From an uncultured Pseudomonadota bacterium (lineage in GTDB: Bacteria > Pseudomonadota > Gammaproteobacteria > Steroidobacterales > Steroidobacteraceae): a stretch of 42,485 nucleotides of DNA. Location of the stretch: contig CADEED010000022.1 in NCBI GenBank assembly GCA_902826225.1, positions 1 through 42,485 on the forward strand, written 5' to 3'. A program made the position numbers and the translations under genes. The notes under the pieces are model-generated. The model was not told the DNA's origin. It made no database searches and saw only the letters and a list, made by a program, of their open reading frames with translations. Positions 32,068 through 41,437 of the stretch are shown here, one piece after another (within the stretch, counting starts at the first letter, position 1; every line of letters starts with the position of its first letter).

Positions 32068-34107
32068 TCAGATCGAGTAGTCCGCGTTCCCCTCGACGAC
32101 GATCTGCGCGAGCTTCGGCTGCTCCCCCGCTTTCCACCGATTCACGCGATGCCGCGCGCGGTAGCGCAACGGGCCTCCGTCAGGCGAGTCACTGCGCTCA
32201 AACGGCACCGGGATGCAGACGAACTCGGTCTCGAGCCAGTTGGCGCTCACCGTGACCAGGCCGTACCCGTGCCCGCCGAGATCCACGAACTTGAGATGCG
32301 GCGCCACCGCCGGGTTGTGCAGCTTCCGCGCCTCGGCGACGCTCGTCTTCGAAAGCGCCAGCGCGGCACGCACACCGTGCAACATTGTGAAATTGATTGC
32401 AGGGATCTCGCGATGCTCGCCGGTGTAATACAGCGCACGCAACGCATGGTCAGGCTTCACGATGCGGTCGCCGAGCTCGACGAGCCCCTGCGCCGAGATC
32501 GACCCCGTGACGAACTCGACCCCCACCGGGTCGTACGCGCGAGGCGGCAGATCCGCGGACGTGAGCCCGGCCCAGAACGAATGCTTGTCGCCGGCCACCA
32601 CCGCGAGCCCGGTCACTCCCTTCTTGCGCAGCATGTCGTAAATCTGCGCGTGCTCGGAGTAGTAGCCGCCGTTCGCGAGACCAAAGCCCGTGCCCGGCCA
32701 CTTCTTGCCTATCCCTTCGGGCAGGTTGGCGAGGTCCGTTCGCCACGCCAGCGTGCCGAACGAATGACCCCAGATCTTCCACGGCGCCAGGCTCCCGGTC
32801 AGCCGGTCGATGAGCCACGCGCGCTGCTTCGGCCCTAGATAGGTCTGCATCGGCTGGTCGACGCCCGGGTTCGGAACATCCTCGCCCGCGAACCGCAGCG
32901 TGGCGGGCGGTTTGCCGCCGTTCGCGGTGCGGCCGTCGTCGATGACTCGCGCGGTATCTTCATCGGCGAACATCGGGAACCCGTCGGGTGACACGGCAGA
33001 AGCGTCCGCGTCGGCGATCTTGTAAGAGCGGTTGTCGGTGAGGATGAGCTCCGCGTTGCGACCGTAGCGGAACGCGCGGTAGATAGTGAGGCTCTCGACG
33101 GCCGCCGCATTGTCGGCGCCGAGGCCGAAGCCGTTCTCGTCGTATTCCGTGATCGGCGTGTCCTTGACCGCGGGTGCCTCGAAGCGGTCGCGCTTCGCGC
33201 CAGGTTGCGCGACACGCGCGGGCTGGTATTCCCACCACGCCTGGTTGGCCGCCAACTTCTTGGTCTGCGCGGGCCGCTGCTCGCCGCCCAACACCTGGAT
33301 GCTCTGGTATCCCTGCCACGTGAACTCGTGGTTGTCCCACACCGGTACGAACGGCCAGCGGGCGCGCGCGTCCTGCAGGTCGGGGTCGGTGAGGTAGGCC
33401 TGCCACACCGTACGGTAGTCCGCGAGCGTCACAGGCACGTGGTAGTCGCGGAACTTCTCGCCGTTCGGGTATTTGAACAATGGCCGCAAGCGGCGGCCGC
33501 GGTACTTGCCCTCCGGCATCTCGTCCGCGTAGTTCAGCACCTCGTAGATGAAGTCGCCGAGGTGCAGCACGAAGCCGAGTTGCTCGGCCCGCGGGCGGCG
33601 CTCGTCCTCGTAGATCATGCGGCGATAGGCATTCGCGGCGCCGATCGTCATGTCCTGGCAGCTCACGAAGGTGAAGCGGACCGGGCGTGCGTCACTCTCA
33701 CGAGGCGCGCTGAGCGTGCGGCCGACACGGCTGCCGTTGCCTTCGGCGTCGGTGAAACGGTACCAGTACTCGGTGGCGGGCTCGAGCCCGGCTGCCATGA
33801 AACGGCAGGTCCAGTCGGTGCCGGCGGTGACCTCGGCTTTAGCGCGCACGACGACGGCACCGAAACCCCGATCCTGCGCCACCTCCACGGTGAGTAGGTA
33901 GGCGGTGCGCGAGTCGCCGCCAGCCGGCTGGCGGCGCGTCCAGAGGAGGACGCTGTCGTTCGCCGGATCGCCCGAGGCGACGCCTTGAGGGTAAAGGTCG
34001 CGGCGCTCGCGCCACGCGGGCGCTGCCGCACTCCCCTCCCCGAAGGCAAGCACGGCGCCGGCGGCGGCCGCGGCTTCGGCGAACTGTCGACGGGTCAGCA
34101 TCGGCAC
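32068..34107 (-). CDS. phoD: PhoD-like alkaline phosphatase, Tat-exported
   Basis: 679 residues. The N-terminus has a twin-arginine signal (MLTRRQFAEAAAAAGAVLAF). Motifs of the PhoD metallophosphatase domain are FVSCQDMTIG, LHLGDFIYEVLN, PFVPVWDNHEFTW, WKIWGHSFGTLAW, VVAGDKHSFWAGLTSADL and a late DLGGHGYGLVTV. The N-terminal domain (GVASGDPANDSVLLWTR) is also standard. PhoD hydrolyses phosphomono- or diesters in the periplasm, using Fe and Ca in characterised members. I chose the GTG at 34107 because the AGGAG on the minus strand (34114-34118) lies six bases before it; the ATG at 34101 would be 12 bases away. It diverges from the TPR-CHAT operon. Confidence 0.93.
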   Translation of the reverse strand: MPMLTRRQFAEAAAAAGAVLAFGEGSAAAPAWRERRDLYPQGVASGDPANDSVLLWTRRQPAGGDSRTAYLLTVEVAQDRGFGAVVVRAKAEVTAGTDWTCRFMAAGLEPATEYWYRFTDAEGNGSRVGRTLSAPRESDARPVRFTFVSCQDMTIGAANAYRRMIYEDERRPRAEQLGFVLHLGDFIYEVLNYADEMPEGKYRGRRLRPLFKYPNGEKFRDYHVPVTLADYRTVWQAYLTDPDLQDARARWPFVPVWDNHEFTWQGYQSIQVLGGEQRPAQTKKLAANQAWWEYQPARVAQPGAKRDRFEAPAVKDTPITEYDENGFGLGADNAAAVESLTIYRAFRYGRNAELILTDNRSYKIADADASAVSPDGFPMFADEDTARVIDDGRTANGGKPPATLRFAGEDVPNPGVDQPMQTYLGPKQRAWLIDRLTGSLAPWKIWGHSFGTLAWRTDLANLPEGIGKKWPGTGFGLANGGYYSEHAQIYDMLRKKGVTGLAVVAGDKHSFWAGLTSADLPPRAYDPVGVEFVTGSISAQGLVELGDRIVKPDHALRALYYTGEHREIPAINFTMLHGVRAALALSKTSVAEARKLHNPAVAPHLKFVDLGGHGYGLVTVSANWLETEFVCIPVPFERSDSPDGGPLRYRARHRVNRWKAGEQPKLAQIVVEGNADYSI

Positions 34108-34113
34108 ATGGTG

Positions 34114-34118
34114 CTCCT
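34114..34118 (-). promoter_or_regulatory. Ribosome binding site of phoD
   Basis: On the minus strand AGGAG, six bases before the GTG at 34107. It favours that start over the ATG two codons later. Confidence 0.6.
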
Positions 34119-34123
34119 GCGCC

Positions 34124-34156
34124 CCAGCCGCGCGCGGCGGCTCATCGCACGGCTGG
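34124..34156. promoter_or_regulatory. Inverted repeat between phoD and the CHAT operon
   Basis: ccagccg (34124-34130) and cggctgg (34150-34156) form a perfect 7-base inverted repeat with a 19-base gap. A second smaller pair (agccgc/gcggct, 34126-34142) is nested within. It lies 78 bases before the TPR-CHAT start and could be an operator or a leader hairpin; I cannot assign the binding protein. Confidence 0.4.
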
Positions 34157-34234
34157 GCGAATTCCATGACAGGCGACATGTCGAGGAACATGATTGAACC
34201 TGCGAACCCTTGCCATTCCGGAAAGCCAGCAGAC

Positions 34235-37200
34235 ATGACGACCGATCGTCCCGACACGCATGCGACGGAACTCGGCCCGGCCTCGGCGATTGCCAGGATG
34301 GAGAGCAAACTCCAGGGGATCTCGCGGGATGCGGCGCCGATCGACTGGGCAAGGCATGCGCACAACCTGGGCGAAGTGCGCCGACAGCGGGGCAATGCCG
34401 ACGACATCGAAGCGGCGATCGGTATTTTCCAGTCGGTGCTCGAGATCTTCTCCGCGACGGAACACCCGGTCGACCGAGCGCTCGCGCTCAATTCACTCGG
34501 CGCCTGTTATCTCGTTCGTCAGATCGGCGAGCGCGAGGAGAATCTGGAGCGGGCCATCCACTCCCTGGAGGGTGCGCTCGAATTGAGGCCGCGCGAACTC
34601 TTTCCGGACTACTGGGCCAAGACGCTGGTCAATCTTTCCGGCGCCTGGTTCTCCCGGATTCGCGGCGATCGCGCCAGGAATCTCGATGCGGCAAGCCAGT
34701 CGATGCGGGCCGTCCTCGAGGAACCGATCCCTGCGTGGGTCTCGCAGGTGAGATCGCAACTCCTTCATCAGGCGGTGGCGACGGAGCAGCAGCTCGTGGA
34801 AGTCCTCGAATCCGCCGGCGCGCCCGACGTCGATGAACTGATCGCGCACAACTCGTTGGCGCGAGACTACTTCGCTGCGCTCGGGGAGAAAACCCGCGCT
34901 GCCATCTGCGACTTCAAGATTGGCGATGCGTGGCGCAGACGTCGGGATGTGACCGAAGAGGTCGCGCTCACCCAGGCGGTCGCGCGGTTCCGTCGTTCGC
35001 TCGAAGGCCTGACCGATCCGGGCGTGACTCACCTGCGAGCCATCGTGCTGATCGCCGTCTCGGATGAACTCGTCACCTTGGGCGTCAGGAATCGCGATGA
35101 CCGGCTCGGTGAGGCGATCGCCGGATACGAAGAGGCGCTCTCGCTCATGCCCGAAGGCGACGCGCAAGCCATTCGCGTGAGGACGGAACTCGGCATCGCC
35201 CTGTACGAATGGAGCGGAGGCGATCGCACGCGAAATATCGAGAGGGCCATCGAGCAGCATCAGCGAGTGCTGGCCTCGATGTCGCGGGAACGTGACGGCG
35301 TCCGCTGGGCTCTCGCCCATCATCACCTCGGCAATGCCTACCAGTCACGACGGCTCGGTGAACTCGCCCAGAACATCGAAGACGCGCTCGCGCATTTCGA
35401 GTTGGCCCTCGAGGTGCTGACTCGCGACGAACATGCGATGGACTGGGCGATGGTGCAGAACTCGCTGGGAATCACTCACCAGATGCGCCTGCATCGCGAT
35501 GCTGCGACCAACCAGGAGAACGCCATCGAACACCTCGAGAAGGCGCTGGAAGTCTTCACTCGCGAAGCGGCTCCCGAGGACTGGGCGATGAGCATGCACA
35601 ATCTGGGTTCGGCCTACATGCGCAGGATCGGAGGGGACGCGGACGAGAACATCGAGCGTGCCATCCAGGCCTTCGAGGGATCCCTGGAGTTTCGCACGCG
35701 CGCGGCGCTGCCCTACTTCTGGGCCATGACACAGATGAACCTCGGCAACGCGTTCCGGGAACGCCGCGCCGAGGGGGAGGAAATCAACCGCCGCAACGCG
35801 GTGCGACACTATCGCCACGCGCTGGAGGTATTCACTCGTGAGTCGAACCCGGACGACTGGGCATGGGGTCACTTCTCGCTCGGCCAGCTGGGCACGGGCT
35901 CGGGCCTGACCTCGGAAGAGCGACTTCGACACCTGGAAGCCGCGCTCGAGGTCTACGACCGCGACTCCAATCCGGAGCGCTGGGCGTTGGCGCAACTGGC
36001 TTGGGGATTGATCGAACTCGAGGGCCAGCAGCGGCAAGCCGCTATCGATCGCTTCACGCGTGCGCTCGGAGAGATCACGCCGGAGGAATCTCCGGCCGCG
36101 TGCCGGGCGGTACGCAGCCACCTCGCCGACCAGCTCATGGCGGCCGGAGAATGGGCCGCCGCGGCGGCCGTGTTCGAGCAGATGATCGCCGCCGGGAGAA
36201 CCCAGCTCGCGCAGGCTCACTCGGAAGCCGGAAGGCTGGCGGCGTCCAGCTCCACGGATCGCATCCATATCGGCGCCGCGTATTGTCTCGCCCGGCTCGG
36301 CGAAACAGAGCGCAGCCTCTTGATGCTCGATGCGGGGCGCTCGCGTCACCTGGCCGAAAGCCTGGCGCGGGACAATGCCGACCTCGGACGATTGCCCGCG
36401 GAGCTTCGCCAGCGCATCGTAAAGGCACGCGCGCAGCTGCGCGTGATCGAGGCGACGGAGCGGCTGCGACACGAAGACCTGCCCAAACCCCAGGCTGACC
36501 TGAGCCGGTTGCGCCAGATGTTTCCCGCCGCGCCTCAGTCCCGTGAGGGCAATCTGAGGATGGTCGGCCTGACGATCGAACAGGCGCGCATCGCTTTCGG
36601 CGCGCACGGCATTCGCTTCGAGCCAAAGGCGAGCGTCCGCGAGGCTGCCCGTGCCGAACTCGAATCGGCCACCGACGCCGCCAGAACCTTCGATCCGGCG
36701 TTCGCACGCGCTGAAGTTACCGTGAACGAGGTCCTCGAGCTGATTCCGCGGAATGGCGCGCTGGTGGCCTTCGTCGTATCGAGTGCGGGTTCGTTGGCCT
36801 TCGTGATCCCGGCACCCGCGTCTCGGATCGATTCGAGTCACGTGGTGGAACTCGGCGAGCGAGTGTTTGCCCGTCACGTCGAATTGCTGAACGGAGACAC
36901 CACCAGCCCGGGCTGGCTGCGTGCATACTATGACTCCTCCAAAGATGAGTCACCCGCGGCCTGGCGGGACACCATCGAGCGCACCACTCACGAGTTGTGG
37001 AGCCTGCTGCTCGAGCCCGTGCAGATTCGTCTTCACTCCCTCGGCCTCGACCAGGCGCCGATACTGCTGATGCCGTCGGCGGCACTGGCGCTTCTGCCGC
37101 TCCAGGCTGCATCGCGCATGTCCGATGGGAAACGTCGCGCCTTCCTCGATGACCACCCGATCACCATCGCGCCCAGTCTTTACGCGGCGAGCGCGGCGCG

Positions 37201-37927
37201 CCGGCGCGGCAACGCATCGCATCGGGACGCCCCCAGCCTCCTGGCCATCGTCGACCCCACCGACGATCTGCCCTACGCCGAGTTGGAGGGTCGTCTCGCG
37301 GCGGACCGGTTTGGTGCCGGCGCCGCGCGCGTCCTGTCCGGTGAGATGGCCACCGCGGAGGCGGTGATCGAAGCGTTGCCGGGGAAGACACACGTTCACT
37401 TCGCGGCCCACGGACGGTACGACTGGCGGGACGTGATGCGTTCCTGGCTGGCGTTGGCCGATGACTCCCGGCTGACCACCGGGCGGATCGTGTCCACGGA
37501 CGTGGATCTCGGCGGTGTGCAACTCGTGGTCCTCTCCGCGTGCGAAACCGGCCTGCGCGACGTGCGACGTGCCCCGGATGAGTTCCTGGGCATGCCGAGC
37601 GCCTTCATCGAAGGCGGTGCACGCGGGGTGATCTGCGCCCTGTGGTCGATCGACGATCTTTCCACCGCACTGCTCTTCGGCGAGTTCTACCGGCGGCATC
37701 TCGGCCTCGGCGAGGATGTCGCCGCCGCGCTGCAGGGCGCGCAGCGCTGGTTGCGCGACGGCACTGCCAGAGACCTGAAGCTCGCGGAGCACTGGGAAAA
37801 GCGCGCGTTTGCCGCCGATCCGCCCGACGCCAATGCGTATGCGATGGCGCGGTACTACCGTCGGCAGCCGGATGTCGTACCCTATTCCGCGCCTTACTAC
37901 TGGGCCGGTTTCGCGTTCAATGGCTGA
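34235..37927 (+). CDS. TPR-CHAT caspase-like protease
   Basis: 1230 residues. The first half (about 20-640) consists of tetratricopeptide-like repeats with a period near 52 residues, each with a WAxxxxNLG...AYxxR start and an NIExAIxxFExALEVxTR helix, for example DWAMSMHNLGSAYMRRIGGD. The middle is helical. The C-terminal about 240 residues form a CHAT domain of the caspase/gingipain clan: HVHFAAHGRYDW with catalytic His1059 and LVVLSACETGLRD with catalytic Cys1103, followed by FIEGGARGVICALWSIDD. TPR-CHAT proteins act as regulated proteases in bacteria, as in the Csx29 partner of type III-E CRISPR effectors. The dyad is complete. I chose ATG 34235; ATGs at 34166, 34178 and 34190 would extend it. 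It leads a three-gene operon. Confidence 0.92.
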   Translation: MTTDRPDTHATELGPASAIARMESKLQGISRDAAPIDWARHAHNLGEVRRQRGNADDIEAAIGIFQSVLEIFSATEHPVDRALALNSLGACYLVRQIGEREENLERAIHSLEGALELRPRELFPDYWAKTLVNLSGAWFSRIRGDRARNLDAASQSMRAVLEEPIPAWVSQVRSQLLHQAVATEQQLVEVLESAGAPDVDELIAHNSLARDYFAALGEKTRAAICDFKIGDAWRRRRDVTEEVALTQAVARFRRSLEGLTDPGVTHLRAIVLIAVSDELVTLGVRNRDDRLGEAIAGYEEALSLMPEGDAQAIRVRTELGIALYEWSGGDRTRNIERAIEQHQRVLASMSRERDGVRWALAHHHLGNAYQSRRLGELAQNIEDALAHFELALEVLTRDEHAMDWAMVQNSLGITHQMRLHRDAATNQENAIEHLEKALEVFTREAAPEDWAMSMHNLGSAYMRRIGGDADENIERAIQAFEGSLEFRTRAALPYFWAMTQMNLGNAFRERRAEGEEINRRNAVRHYRHALEVFTRESNPDDWAWGHFSLGQLGTGSGLTSEERLRHLEAALEVYDRDSNPERWALAQLAWGLIELEGQQRQAAIDRFTRALGEITPEESPAACRAVRSHLADQLMAAGEWAAAAAVFEQMIAAGRTQLAQAHSEAGRLAASSSTDRIHIGAAYCLARLGETERSLLMLDAGRSRHLAESLARDNADLGRLPAELRQRIVKARAQLRVIEATERLRHEDLPKPQADLSRLRQMFPAAPQSREGNLRMVGLTIEQARIAFGAHGIRFEPKASVREAARAELESATDAARTFDPAFARAEVTVNEVLELIPRNGALVAFVVSSAGSLAFVIPAPASRIDSSHVVELGERVFARHVELLNGDTTSPGWLRAYYDSSKDESPAAWRDTIERTTHELWSLLLEPVQIRLHSLGLDQAPILLMPSAALALLPLQAASRMSDGKRRAFLDDHPITIAPSLYAASAARRRGNASHRDAPSLLAIVDPTDDLPYAELEGRLAADRFGAGAARVLSGEMATAEAVIEALPGKTHVHFAAHGRYDWRDVMRSWLALADDSRLTTGRIVSTDVDLGGVQLVVLSACETGLRDVRRAPDEFLGMPSAFIEGGARGVICALWSIDDLSTALLFGEFYRRHLGLGEDVAAALQGAQRWLRDGTARDLKLAEHWEKRAFAADPPDANAYAMARYYRRQPDVVPYSAPYYWAGFAFNG

Positions 37928-37945
37928 GCAGAAGGAATCGACGAC

Positions 37946-39904
37946 ATGAACATGGAGATCCGGGAGCGGACTGCGCCGGCCAGCGCGGTGATGCAACAGT
38001 CGTTTCTTCTGGTGCTGTCCAACTGGACCATCGAACAGCTGGACAGGTTTCTGCGCGCCGCGGGCCGCGCGCGCTACACGCATGTCGTCATCGAACGCCC
38101 CGAACCCGGCATCCGCTATCACTACCTCTACACGAGTGAAGAGGTTTTCAAGTTGATCCAGCGGAACACGCCGGAAACCCGGCTCCACCAGGCCTTCGAC
38201 CTCCACGAGCACACGTCGTCGTCCGAGGTGGACGGCGCCGCGGACGTGAGCGAAATACCGACGGGTCGCGTGGTGGTGATGTCGGTCGACAATGTCGTGG
38301 GATTCTTCGACGACACGGCCCCCGCGGCGGCCGGGGGCGCAGCGGAGAGAGCCGTTCCTCAAAATCCGGCGGCCACGGGCGCGCCACCCGTACACCCGTT
38401 CTCGGCGTTCCCGGCGTTGCGAGCACCCGACGAGGCGGATCTCGAGGAAGAGATCGAGATCTTCGTCGGCTTTTCCTCCAGGCCCGATCCCAAGGTGAAG
38501 GGAGGCGCCAGCGCCATCGAGATTTCCGACCCGGACCGCGGCAAGGACGTCCTGGTCCTGCTGACAGGCGACGGTGTCGCCCTCGATCCGGCACAGGTGT
38601 ACGTACCGCTCCGGGAGAACGCACTGGTGAGCGTGAGCGGCACCATCGACCCCCACGCGACGTCCGCGATCATCCGTGCGCTGTTCGTCTATCGCGACCA
38701 GGTGATCGGCTCGGTACGAAGGGACGTCGCGGTCAAGGGCGCCATCATCGACCTTTCCGAGGAGGAAGCAGCCGCCGGGGCCACGGCCGCGACGGCGCGG
38801 GCCGATCCGTGCCGCATCAAACTACCGGACACCGAGCGCGCCGTGGACATCACGGTGAGCATCATCAGCAAACAGGATGGCGATCTCGAATGGAAGCTGA
38901 TCGCTCCGGCGTATCCGCATCCGTTGGGAGCCATCGCCCCGAAGCCTGCGCCGCCCGGCACGAGAGAATTCGCGGCCGACATCATGAAGGACCTCAGATC
39001 GCAGGGCTTCGGTGGTCCCTTGGCGCGCAACATCCTCGAGTCCAAAGGCCAGGACATCGCGGCTTATATCCCGGACAAATTCTTCGAGGTACTGGAGACC
39101 GTGCATGCGGCGATCAAGAGGCCGCCGACCCTGTTGCTGTTGACCAACGAAACCTACGTGCCCTGGGAGCTGGCCTATCTGCACACGCCTCTCGATCCGT
39201 CGGCGCCACCCTTCCTCGCCGCGCAGACCGTCATGGGGCGTTGGGTGGAAGAGCCCCACGTCATGTTGCCGCCCGTGGTCCACATGAACGTCGCGCGATT
39301 CACGGCCGTCGCCTCGGAATACGGCCGCGACTCGAACTCCGGCCAACGCAAACTCGTCAAGGCCCTCGCCGAGCAGAAGGCGCTGGAGAGCAAGTGGCAG
39401 ACGATCAATCTCGAGGCAATACTCGACGAGATGCGGCCTCTCGTCAGCGGGACGGTGATCCCCGGGCACCTCGTGCACTTCGCGATCCACGGCTACAGCG
39501 ATCCGAATGCCAACAATCAGACATTGATCCTCGCCGATGGAAGTCAGATTCCTGCCAGCGCGATGACCGGCGCCTATCGTTGCGGCGGCACTCCACGCTT
39601 CTCCTTCGTGTTTCTCAATGCCTGCCAGGTCGGAGCGCCCGGCCGGTCACTGGGACACGCGGGTGGATTCCCCGGCGAACTCGTGCGGCGGGGCACGATG
39701 GGGTTCATCGCGCCGCTTTGGGATGTGCATGACGACGATGCTCACGATGCCGCGCTGGCCTTCTACGACGATGTCTTTGCCAACGGAAAGAAGGTGGGCG
39801 AAGCACTGCTGGAGCGCCGTCGCAAGTACGAGGACAAGTCAGCCACTCCCCTGGCATACATCTACTACGGACACCCCGCGCTGCGTCTGCAGCGAAACGT
39901 CTGA
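37946..39904 (+). CDS. Second CHAT-domain protease
   Basis: 652 residues. The C-terminal CHAT domain (about 350-652) has the histidine in LVHFAIHGYSD (His515) and the cysteine in FVFLNACQVGAPG (Cys560), then GGFPGELVRRGTMGFIAPLW. The upstream ETYVPWELAYLHTPL is also typical of these domains. The N-terminal 330 residues are not recognised; they begin with QSFLLVLSNWTIEQLDRFLR and a YTHVVIERPEPGIRYHYLY strand-rich part. A segment at about 170-270 (IFVGFSSRPDPKVKGGASA onward) looks like a beta-sandwich. It has no TPR repeats, unlike its neighbour. An AAGGA site lies nine bases before ATG 37946, and the gap from the TPR-CHAT gene is 18 bases, so the genes share a transcript. Confidence 0.9.
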   Translation: MNMEIRERTAPASAVMQQSFLLVLSNWTIEQLDRFLRAAGRARYTHVVIERPEPGIRYHYLYTSEEVFKLIQRNTPETRLHQAFDLHEHTSSSEVDGAADVSEIPTGRVVVMSVDNVVGFFDDTAPAAAGGAAERAVPQNPAATGAPPVHPFSAFPALRAPDEADLEEEIEIFVGFSSRPDPKVKGGASAIEISDPDRGKDVLVLLTGDGVALDPAQVYVPLRENALVSVSGTIDPHATSAIIRALFVYRDQVIGSVRRDVAVKGAIIDLSEEEAAAGATAATARADPCRIKLPDTERAVDITVSIISKQDGDLEWKLIAPAYPHPLGAIAPKPAPPGTREFAADIMKDLRSQGFGGPLARNILESKGQDIAAYIPDKFFEVLETVHAAIKRPPTLLLLTNETYVPWELAYLHTPLDPSAPPFLAAQTVMGRWVEEPHVMLPPVVHMNVARFTAVASEYGRDSNSGQRKLVKALAEQKALESKWQTINLEAILDEMRPLVSGTVIPGHLVHFAIHGYSDPNANNQTLILADGSQIPASAMTGAYRCGGTPRFSFVFLNACQVGAPGRSLGHAGGFPGELVRRGTMGFIAPLWDVHDDDAHDAALAFYDDVFANGKKVGEALLERRRKYEDKSATPLAYIYYGHPALRLQRNV

Positions 39905-39919
39905 AGACAGGAAGACATC

Positions 39920-41437
39920 ATGGCCAGATTGAACGGCAGTTCGGCGAACATCGAGCTCGCGCCCGGCGGCTACTCGCTGCAGGCGCCGGGCGTCCACGGC
40001 GAGGTTTTCGTCCTCGAGAAGAACACGGCCGCAACGACTACGCGATCCCAAGCCGAGAGCGGCCCTTATGAAGAGCTGCTCGATCTCGCGGCTCGTGAGA
40101 ACGGTGTCTCCACGCTCAAGGCGTTCGCGTTCGACATCGATTCCGTCGACAAGACCGCCGCCGACGCCACGCGATCGGACGGACTCGAAACGGCCGAAGG
40201 AGAGCCGGCAATGGCACTGCGGGTGCCCGACATCGAGCCCGATACGGACTACGCGGTGCTGCAAACGGATGAGTTCGGCGTCTCGCGCTGGATCTTTCCC
40301 GCGAATCGCCAGCCGACGACGTCCGCGGCCACTCGCGGTGGCGGCGGGGACATTCTCTTCCTGCTCCCCAGCCTCCCTGCCCAGGAGGCGCCGGACGCAC
40401 CGTCGGCAAATGCCACTCGCGGAAGACTCACGAAGCTCGGGCGCAGGCTGGTGCGGGTGCTCGCCTGGGCCACCGAGGACCTGATTGGCGCTGGCGCCAT
40501 CAAAGTTGCGAAGTCCTGGGAGAGCAAGAAGCGGCCTTACGGCCTGCGGCGCTTTCCATTCGATGACTCCACGCAGATTCCCTGGAGTTCGATGCGCTCG
40601 GGAGAACGCGCCTTGCTGCTGATCCATGGGACGTTCAGTACGGCGCAGGGTGGATTCGGACAGATCCCCCCCTCGACCGTCGACGAACTCAAGAAGATCT
40701 ACGGTGATCGCATGTTCGCGTTCGATCACCCCAGCGTTCACGTCACTCCCGAAGACAATGCGCGCGAGTTCTTCAATTTGCTGCCGGACGGCACGAACGT
40801 GGAAGTCGACATCATCACCCACAGCCGCGGTGGACTGGTGGGCCGTGAGCTCGCCGAGCGCACAGCCATGTACGCAACGGCCAACCGAGCGCTCAAGGTG
40901 CGGCGCGCCGTGTTCGTCGCCGCGCCGATGCGCGGAACGATCCTCACCGACTCCCGGCATGGCATCAGGATGCTGGATCGCTACACGAACCTGTTCACTT
41001 CGCTGCCGGACAATCCGTTCACGATCGGCATGGAGGCCATCTTCATGCTGGTGAAACTCGTGTATCACGGCTCGGTCACGGCGCTCCCGGGCCTGCGCAG
41101 CATGTTTCCACCCGGCGACTATCTGCGAAGCCTGAATCAGGGCGCTGACCACGGAGTGCGCTATCACGCCATCGGCGCGAATTTCACGCCAAAGGGCGAG
41201 AGCATGCTGGCGCGCTTCGGATGGACCGTCGCCAATGCCGCGGTGGACGGAATCTTTGGCGAACACAACGACGGCGTCGTGCCCACGGATGGCAGCTATG
41301 ACGTGAAGACCACGATCGGCGGATTTCCGATTCCGGATGCGAATCGCATGATCTTCGATCGCGATGCCGGCATTCACCATTGCAACTACTTCACGTCTGA
41401 CGAAGCAAACCGCGCCGTCGTGCGGTGGTTGTCGTGA
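39920..41437 (+). CDS. Lipase-like alpha/beta hydrolase with a long N-terminal extension
   Basis: 505 residues. The catalytic half starts near residue 230: ALLLIHGTFS gives the oxyanion HG (236-237), IITHSRGGLVGREL the nucleophile Ser302, FGEHNDGVVPT an acid (Asp451) and GIHHCNYF a histidine (His486 or 487). This resembles the PGAP1/DUF676-like lipase branch. The first 230 residues are different: a strand-rich part, a Gly/Arg-rich linker (129-143), a Pro/Ala-rich linker (153-171), and a helix at 172-198 that is hydrophobic and basic. The linkers could be cut by the CHAT proteases encoded just upstream, 15 bases away. Phospholipid damage to the cell is a possible outcome; this is inference. 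The stop overlaps the S9 remnant. Confidence 0.88.
   Translation: MARLNGSSANIELAPGGYSLQAPGVHGEVFVLEKNTAATTTRSQAESGPYEELLDLAARENGVSTLKAFAFDIDSVDKTAADATRSDGLETAEGEPAMALRVPDIEPDTDYAVLQTDEFGVSRWIFPANRQPTTSAATRGGGGDILFLLPSLPAQEAPDAPSANATRGRLTKLGRRLVRVLAWATEDLIGAGAIKVAKSWESKKRPYGLRRFPFDDSTQIPWSSMRSGERALLLIHGTFSTAQGGFGQIPPSTVDELKKIYGDRMFAFDHPSVHVTPEDNAREFFNLLPDGTNVEVDIITHSRGGLVGRELAERTAMYATANRALKVRRAVFVAAPMRGTILTDSRHGIRMLDRYTNLFTSLPDNPFTIGMEAIFMLVKLVYHGSVTALPGLRSMFPPGDYLRSLNQGADHGVRYHAIGANFTPKGESMLARFGWTVANAAVDGIFGEHNDGVVPTDGSYDVKTTIGGFPIPDANRMIFDRDAGIHHCNYFTSDEANRAVVRWLS

Noticed and set aside
34108..34234. Attachment site or direct repeats flanking the CHAT operon
   Set aside because: I compared the sequence before 34235 with that around 41437 by eye and saw no matching repeat, integrase or tRNA.
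35345..36877. 510-codon minus-strand open frame inside the TPR-CHAT gene
   Set aside because: Mirror of the repeat-rich TPR coding sequence; repeated Arg/Leu/Val patterns come from the TPR codons read backwards.
36950..38656. 568-codon minus-strand open frame across the two CHAT genes
   Set aside because: Antisense to both proteases, no domain, and it crosses their gene boundary.
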